Below, piece by piece: positions 20,655-20,837 of a DNA stretch of 20,837 nt (the first letter of the stretch is position 1; each line of letters starts with the position of its first letter). Location of the stretch: NCBI GenBank assembly GCA_002469525.1, contig DKME01000042.1, positions 1-20,837 on the forward strand. The letters are read 5' to 3'. The position numbers and the translations under genes are program-made. Below the pieces are notes generated by a model. It did not search any database. It worked only from the letters and a program-made list of their open reading frames with translations, and was not told the origin of the DNA. This DNA comes from Actinobacteria bacterium UBA7422 (lineage in GTDB: Bacteria; Actinomycetota; Actinomycetes; S36-B12).

Positions 20655-20837
20655 ATGAAACTCAGGTCGAATAGCCGAACCAATATTCAGCGGATCGTCA
20701 CAATTACCGCAGGAGCTGCGCTTCTTGTCGGCACAGAATCAGCCACCGGAGCGGCCTTCGCCGAAAATAACAATGGCGATCATGATGGCGACAAGAATCA
20801 ACGGGCGGTGGAGGTTGGAACAAGAGTGGAACAGCAC
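20655..20837 (+). CDS. Secreted protein, N-terminal part, function unknown
   Basis: The first 61 codons of a frame that runs off the right edge. The ATG has AGGGGAG five bases upstream. It starts KLRSNSRTNIQRI, then a hydrophobic VTITAGAALLVGTESATGAA with likely cleavage after AFA, i.e. a Sec signal peptide of about 36 residues. The mature start is rich in N, D, G and H (ENNNGDHDGDKNQ), suggesting a flexible or metal-binding lead-in. Layout (signal peptide, then a polar His/Asp/Lys/Gly stretch) recalls the secreted repeat protein at 13724, but too little is visible to call homology. Confidence 0.7.
   Translation, partial: MKLRSNSRTNIQRIVTITAGAALLVGTESATGAAFAENNNGDHDGDKNQRAVEVGTRVEQH

Overview
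The window looks like chromosomal DNA from an actinobacterium with a compact genome, probably free-living and possibly aquatic. The evidence is gene content and order: glutamine-type nadE, panB, map, a polyphosphate-glucokinase-like ROK kinase, an F420:NADPH oxidoreductase, and the run Nif3 - zinc-ribbon protein - RNase HI/phosphatase fusion, which matches Rv2230c-Rv2229c-Rv2228c of Mycobacterium tuberculosis. GTG and TTG starts are frequent. Several genes have no Shine-Dalgarno sequence but a -10 box placed exactly for leaderless mRNA. Base composition looks moderate, about half G+C. I see no insertion sequence, phage gene or CRISPR array.

Layout. 1-2.8 kb: the C-terminus of NadE, convergent with a TetR-type regulator whose stop codon overlaps it, preceded by a DHA2-type drug exporter. 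2.8-5.2 kb: panB, npdG, and a lysine/alanine-rich histone-H1-like protein with a recent 90-bp internal duplication, closed by a strong terminator. 5.2-7.6 kb: a 52-residue gene too short for routine ORF calling, divergent from map, ppgK and a MarR regulator. 7.6-11.7 kb: a three-gene heme-type ABC importer (hmuT-hmuU-hmuV, joined by GTGA stop/start overlaps). Divergent from it are two secreted proteins whose cysteine spacing suggests a neocarzinostatin-like immunoglobulin fold; this is the best candidate for a little-described system. 11.7-13.6 kb: a second TetR, the RNase P RNA gene, and yaaA. 13.7-16.5 kb: a secreted four-repeat protein followed, after a terminator, by an OmpR-type response regulator and its histidine kinase. 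16.5-19.3 kb: the Nif3/zinc-ribbon/RNase HI-phosphatase operon on the minus strand. 19.4-20.8 kb: a small lipoprotein, a four-helix membrane protein, tRNA-Val(TAC) followed by a 6-bp tandem repeat, and the start of another secreted protein.

Functionally the window mixes core metabolism (NAD, pantothenate, N-terminal methionine removal, glucose phosphorylation), RNA processing (RNase P, RNase HI, tRNA), envelope sensing and export, and probable heme acquisition. Intergenic gaps are short, three convergent gene pairs overlap at their 3' ends, and no stretch over 300 bases lacks a gene.
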